This document shows, in pieces, positions 60,756-64,000 of a stretch of DNA of 64,000 nt. Position 1 is the stretch's first letter; every line of letters begins with the position of its first letter. A model generated the notes under the pieces. It did not search any database. It was not told the DNA's origin and worked only from the letters and a program-made list of their open reading frames with translations. Source of the DNA: Lachnospiraceae bacterium (GTDB lineage Bacteria; Bacillota; Clostridia; Lachnospirales; Lachnospiraceae); the NCBI GenBank assembly GCA_017553505.1, contig JAFZLD010000022.1, forward strand, positions 124,001 to 188,000, written 5' to 3'. The position numbers were made by a program, and so were the translations under genes.

Positions 60756-61682
60756 ATGAAGACGATTGATATAGTTAACGGCCCCAGGAAGGTCTCGACC
60801 ATCATTCAGGGATGCATGAGAATGCCCGCCCTCAGCAAGGAGGATGCGGCTAAGGTCATCCGTACCGCCTACGATTGCGGCGTGAATTTCTACGACCACG
60901 CTACGTGCTACGGCGCAGGCGAGGCTGAGGTGAGATTCGCCGAGGCGTTTCCTTTGACGGGACTTAAGAGAGAGGATATTTACCTGCAGAGCAAGTGCGG
61001 ACTGTGCTTCGACCGTGGCGAGTTCGACTGGACTAAGGAAAACATTTTGGAGAGCGTTGACGGAATACTGAAACGTTTGAAAGTGGATTATATCGATACC
61101 CTCCTGCTTCATCGTCCCGATGTACTGTTCGATCCGGAGGAAGTGGCTTCTGCTTTTGACAAGCTGGAAGCTGAAGGCAAGGTTAAGTGGTTCGGCGTAA
61201 GCAATCTTGTGCCGATGCAGATAGAGCTTCTTAAGAAGTATGTGGAGCAGCCCCTTGTAATCAATCAGGTGCAGCTCTCCCTCGAGCAGTCGCAGCTTAT
61301 TGACCAGGCGCTTTACATGAACAATAAGACCACCGACTACTCAATTAACCGCGACGGCAACTGCCTCGACTACTGCCGCCTCAAGGATATTACCATTCAG
61401 GCGTGGTCGCCCCTGCAGTTTGGCATGTTCGGAGGCACCTTCATCGACAACCCCGACTTCCCTAAGCTCAACGAAGCTCTCGGCAAGATCGCGGAGCGCG
61501 AAGGCGTATCCAAGACCGCTGTAGCGATTGCATGGATACTCCGTCATCCCGCTAAGATGCAGGCGATTATCGGTTCCATGAACCCCGCGCACATCAAGGA
61601 TGCCTGCGCGGCAGCAGACGTGAACCTTTCGCACCATGACTGGTACGAGTTATACCTTGCGGCAGGAAAGTTCCTACCTTGA
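60756..61682 (+). CDS. Aldo/keto reductase (YdhF-like)
   Basis: A 308-residue NADPH-dependent oxidoreductase. The catalytic tetrad is visible: Asp and Tyr in FYDHATCYGAGEAE near residue 50-56, Lys in YLQSKCG near 83 and His in LLLHRPDVL near 115. Further landmarks are VKWFGVSNLVP, VINQVQLSLEQSQ and the cofactor-binding WILRHPAKMQAIIGSMNP. Substrate unknown; members reduce sugar aldehydes or small carbonyls. It has its own promoter and GGAGG before the ATG. Confidence 0.9.
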   Translation: MKTIDIVNGPRKVSTIIQGCMRMPALSKEDAAKVIRTAYDCGVNFYDHATCYGAGEAEVRFAEAFPLTGLKREDIYLQSKCGLCFDRGEFDWTKENILESVDGILKRLKVDYIDTLLLHRPDVLFDPEEVASAFDKLEAEGKVKWFGVSNLVPMQIELLKKYVEQPLVINQVQLSLEQSQLIDQALYMNNKTTDYSINRDGNCLDYCRLKDITIQAWSPLQFGMFGGTFIDNPDFPKLNEALGKIAEREGVSKTAVAIAWILRHPAKMQAIIGSMNPAHIKDACAAADVNLSHHDWYELYLAAGKFLP

Positions 61683-62002
61683 GGGTGCCGTGGCTAGACT
61701 TAATTTGAGTGAAATATGACCCTAGAGCCTGAAATAGACGTTTTAGGTCATGCATTTTATCTCATTTTGGGACTATTTTAAGAAGAATGTTGACCCTACA
61801 AAAGAAAAAGTGCCCATAGGGTCAACTGATTGAGCTTATACAAAGGATTTAGTATGACCCCATAGGAAGAAATACGGCGGTGGGGTCAATAAAGCTGTTT
61901 TTTTAATGGGCGAGGGTGCGGGGCGTGTTGACCTAAATAGCGTTAAGTATTTCGTAGAGTCAATAATAATAGGTGAAAACAATATATAGGGGGGACAGTA
62001 TT
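61683..62002. other. 320-nt intergenic stretch holding the repeat array
   Basis: No protein or RNA gene was seen. It consists of the four 34-nt units and the AT-rich spacers between them, with a G-rich patch at 61908-61927. No ordinary terminator for the upstream aldo/keto reductase was found here, and the ribosome site GGGGGG of the next gene is at its right end. Confidence 0.6.
61717..61962. repeat. Array of four 34-nt inverted-repeat units
   Basis: Units at 61717-61750, 61791-61824, 61855-61888 and 61929-61962 each begin with TGACC or TGACCC and end with (G)GGTCA or GAGTCA, and each is exactly 34 nt long. Unit 2 has arms TGACCCTA/TAGGGTCA and unit 3 TGACCCCA/TGGGGTCA, a paired change of the seventh base. 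Unit 1 has one bulged base and unit 4 is partly decayed. The centres of the units are unrelated. Left ends are 74, 64 and 74 nt apart. Confidence 0.75.
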
Positions 62003-62701
62003 ATGGCAGATGTCATCAAAATCAATGAAAACACTTTCAGGATTGAAGATGGAATGGTGAGATTCTTTTTACTCCTGGGGTCGGAGAAGGCGCTGATGAT
62101 TGATTCGGGCATGACGACGAAGGATGCGAGAAAGATTGCAGAAGGGCTTACCAACCTTCCGATTGAACTTATGAATACTCACGGGGATGGCGATCATATT
62201 GCGGGTAATGCTGCGTTTGATACTTTCTACATGGGTCCGGCGGATGCCGACAATCTGGCAAGAAAGGCAGCAGACCTGATACCGCGCATTACGCCGGTGC
62301 ATGAGGGCGACGTTATCGACCTCGGCGGCAGACCGCTTGAGATAATCGACAATCCCGGTCATACCCCCGGAAGCATTGCAATCCTTGATATCAATAACCG
62401 TGTGCTTATAGGCGGAGATGCTATCCAGAACGGTAACATCTATATGTTCGGAGCACACAGAAACATTAATGACTATGTTAAGAGCTTGAAGCACCTTCTT
62501 ACCTTCAAGAAGCGCTTCGATACAGTTTATCCTTCTCACGGAAGTTTCCCCGTGGAGCCTGATTTAATCGAGAAGCTCATAGAGGGCGCTGAGTCCATTA
62601 TCAGGGACGAAGTGAAGGGCGAAGATATGGATTTATACGGTAATCCCATAACGTTATATAAGTTCCCGTTCGCGGGCTTCTACGGAGAACGCGAGAAGTA
62701 G
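62003..62701 (+). CDS. Metallo-beta-lactamase-fold hydrolase
   Basis: A 232-residue protein with the metal-binding motif NTHGDGDHIAGN near residue 57 (HxxxDH form), a second-shell PGHTPGS near 118, an Asp in IGGDAIQNG near 143 and a late YPSHGSFP His. These are the ligands of a two-metal site as in glyoxalase II-like hydrolases. The substrate is not evident. ATG 62003 with GGGGGGACAG upstream is chosen; an upstream codon at 61973 lies in the non-coding stretch. The following aldo/keto reductase starts 37 nt later, so they may be co-transcribed. Confidence 0.88.
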   Translation: MADVIKINENTFRIEDGMVRFFLLLGSEKALMIDSGMTTKDARKIAEGLTNLPIELMNTHGDGDHIAGNAAFDTFYMGPADADNLARKAADLIPRITPVHEGDVIDLGGRPLEIIDNPGHTPGSIAILDINNRVLIGGDAIQNGNIYMFGAHRNINDYVKSLKHLLTFKKRFDTVYPSHGSFPVEPDLIEKLIEGAESIIRDEVKGEDMDLYGNPITLYKFPFAGFYGEREK

Positions 62702-62738
62702 CACCGGGCCTTGAGACAGGGCTCATAGGAGATACACC

Positions 62739-63944
62739 ATGCAATACAGAAATGACAAATACGGAACACCGCTTTCGATGCTTGGCTACGGATGCATGCG
62801 CTTTACCAAGAAAGGTAACGCTATCGACATCGACAAAGCAGAGAAGGAGATCATGGCAGCCTACAATGCCGGTGTCAATTATTATGACACCGCTTACATC
62901 TATGCGGGCAGCGAAGCCGCCATCGGCGAGATATTCGAGCGCAATCATATCCGCGAGAAGATTAAGATTGCGACGAAGCTTCCGCAGTACTTAATCGGCA
63001 ACGGCGCAGGCCTCGACCGATACTTCAACGAAGAATTGTCCCGCCTTCGCACCGACTACATCGACTACTACCTCATGCACCATCTTACCGATGTTGCCAT
63101 GTGGGAGAAGCTTAAGAATGTAGGTATCCTTGACTGGATACGGCAAAAGAAAGCGGAAGGAACCATCCGAAACATTGGTTTCTCCTATCACGGTAACACT
63201 GACAATTTCCTTAAGATTCTTAATGACTATGACTGGGACTTCTGCCAGATACAGTACAATTACCTCGATGAGGTAACGCAGGCGGGCGTCGACGGCCTCA
63301 AGGCCGCCGCTGCCAAGGGCATCCCCGTCATCATCATGGAACCGCTGCGCGGCGGTAAGCTTGTAAACATGCTTCCCGACGGCGCCCGCGCCGCCATGCG
63401 TGACAGCGGCCATGCCTGGTCGCCCGCCGAGTGGGCCTTCCGCTGGCTCTACAACCAGCCCGAAGTCACCGTCGTGCTCTCCGGCATGAACTCCGTTGAG
63501 ATGGTAGAGGAGAATGTCCGAATAGCTTCGGAGACCGAGGCAGGTTCTTTTACTGATAAAGAATTCGCAGTGCTTAATAAGGTCATCGCCGAGATCCGCT
63601 CTCACGAGAAAGTCGGCTGCACCGGCTGCCGCTACTGCATGCCTTGCCCGAAGGGTGTCGATATCCCCGGAATCTTCCGCTGCTATAACGCCATGTACAC
63701 CGAGAGCAAGAGCGACGGACGCTTCCAGTTCGCTCAGACCGTCGGCCTCACCCGTGAGCCCGCCTTCGCCACACAGTGCATCGGCTGCGGTAAATGCGAG
63801 CAGCACTGCCCCCAGGAAATCCCCATCCGCGAGAAGCTTAAGGAAGCCGACAAGGCCCTTCGCCCCCTCCCCTACAAAATAGGAATCAACGTAGCCCGCA
63901 AGTTCATGTTCAGAAAGGGGAAAAAGTCCTCGTCTGAGAAATAG
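62739..63944 (+). CDS. Aldo/keto reductase with C-terminal iron-sulfur domain (COG1453 type)
   Basis: A 401-residue oxidoreductase. The barrel has Asp/Tyr in YYDTAYIYAGSEAAIG near residue 50, Lys in IATKLPQ near 78 and His in YLMHHLTD near 110. From about 290 a ferredoxin-like tail holds CTGCRYCMPCPKG and CIGCGKCEQHCPQEIP, enough cysteines for two 4Fe-4S clusters. This architecture is common in anaerobic Firmicutes. It suggests electron exchange with ferredoxin as well as NAD(P)H. Starts with ATG behind ATAGGAGA. Confidence 0.9.
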   Translation: MQYRNDKYGTPLSMLGYGCMRFTKKGNAIDIDKAEKEIMAAYNAGVNYYDTAYIYAGSEAAIGEIFERNHIREKIKIATKLPQYLIGNGAGLDRYFNEELSRLRTDYIDYYLMHHLTDVAMWEKLKNVGILDWIRQKKAEGTIRNIGFSYHGNTDNFLKILNDYDWDFCQIQYNYLDEVTQAGVDGLKAAAAKGIPVIIMEPLRGGKLVNMLPDGARAAMRDSGHAWSPAEWAFRWLYNQPEVTVVLSGMNSVEMVEENVRIASETEAGSFTDKEFAVLNKVIAEIRSHEKVGCTGCRYCMPCPKGVDIPGIFRCYNAMYTESKSDGRFQFAQTVGLTREPAFATQCIGCGKCEQHCPQEIPIREKLKEADKALRPLPYKIGINVARKFMFRKGKKSSSEK

Positions 63945-63957
63945 ATTGTGGATAACT

Positions 63958-63986
63958 GCCTCGCGATTTGTTCGCGGGGCTTTCTT
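63958..63986 (+). terminator. Rho-independent terminator at the right edge
   Basis: GCCTCGCG (63958-63965) pairs with CGCGGGGC (63973-63980) over 8 bp with a 7-nt loop, followed by TTTCTTTT. It ends the hydrolase/reductase transcript. Confidence 0.75.
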
Positions 63987-64000
63987 TTGCCGTCGGAAGT

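Noticed and set aside
61717-61962. CRISPR array
   Set aside because: The repeated part is only the ends of inverted units, the centres differ, spacers are uneven and no cas gene is near.
62991-63806. Minus-strand open frame of 271 codons opposite the ferredoxin-tailed reductase
   Set aside because: It is complementary to a clear aldo/keto reductase with catalytic and cluster-binding residues; no ribosome site or family on the minus strand.

Overview
The window looks like a chromosomal segment of an anaerobic Gram-positive Clostridia, most likely a Lachnospiraceae of the Butyrivibrio/Pseudobutyrivibrio kind. This is inferred from the strong AGGAGG-type ribosome binding sites, the YesM/AraC two-component system beside a sugar ABC transporter, the ferredoxin-tailed aldo/keto reductase, the ECF sigma/membrane-anchored partner pair and the many Und-P-sugar membrane glycosyltransferases. 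No rRNA, tRNA, CRISPR array or transposase was recognised.

1-19.3 kb is an AT-rich capsule/exopolysaccharide block, all on the + strand. It holds a CDP-sugar branch (rfbF, rfbG, an aminotransferase, an RmlC-like epimerase), a GT4 glycosyltransferase, a Wzx flippase, a complete Kdo pathway (kdsB, kdsA, kdsD, kdsC) interleaved with a DUF115/sialyltransferase-like protein, a methyltransferase and a YhcH-family protein, an FdtA-like/GNAT/DegT amino-sugar set, two related Wzy-like polymerases and a large membrane protein. 19.3-22.8 kb is an AT-rich two-gene island: an OLD-like ATPase with a C-terminal TOPRIM domain, followed by a HipA-like kinase; it may be a defence module.

22.8-48.6 kb is visibly richer in GC and probably older resident sequence. 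After a YjdI/GNAT fusion gene, a promoter drives pseB, then a terminator and a second promoter open a long run of GtrB-type GT2 enzymes, GtrII and other GT-C-like membrane proteins, a GtrA flippase, pseC, FdtA/FdtB-like and WecE aminotransferases, an SGNH hydrolase and a PglK/MsbA-like ABC flippase. Together these can make rare deoxyamino sugars, charge them onto undecaprenyl phosphate, flip them and add them to a glycan outside the cell.

48.6-58.1 kb is a carbohydrate uptake locus: sensor kinase, AraC-type response regulator, lipoprotein binding protein, permease, tandem ATPase, permease and a cytoplasmic GH31 glycosidase. 58.2-64 kb holds an orphan Phd/YefM antitoxin, a divergent ECF sigma factor translationally coupled to a membrane-anchored serpin, two aldo/keto reductases, a metallo-beta-lactamase-fold hydrolase and an intergenic array of four 34-nt inverted-repeat units.

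The least conventional parts are the sigma/serpin operon with its 16-bp inverted repeats, the 34-nt repeat array, the ATPase-TOPRIM/HipA pair, and the Kdo cluster with a candidate CMP-Kdo transferase.
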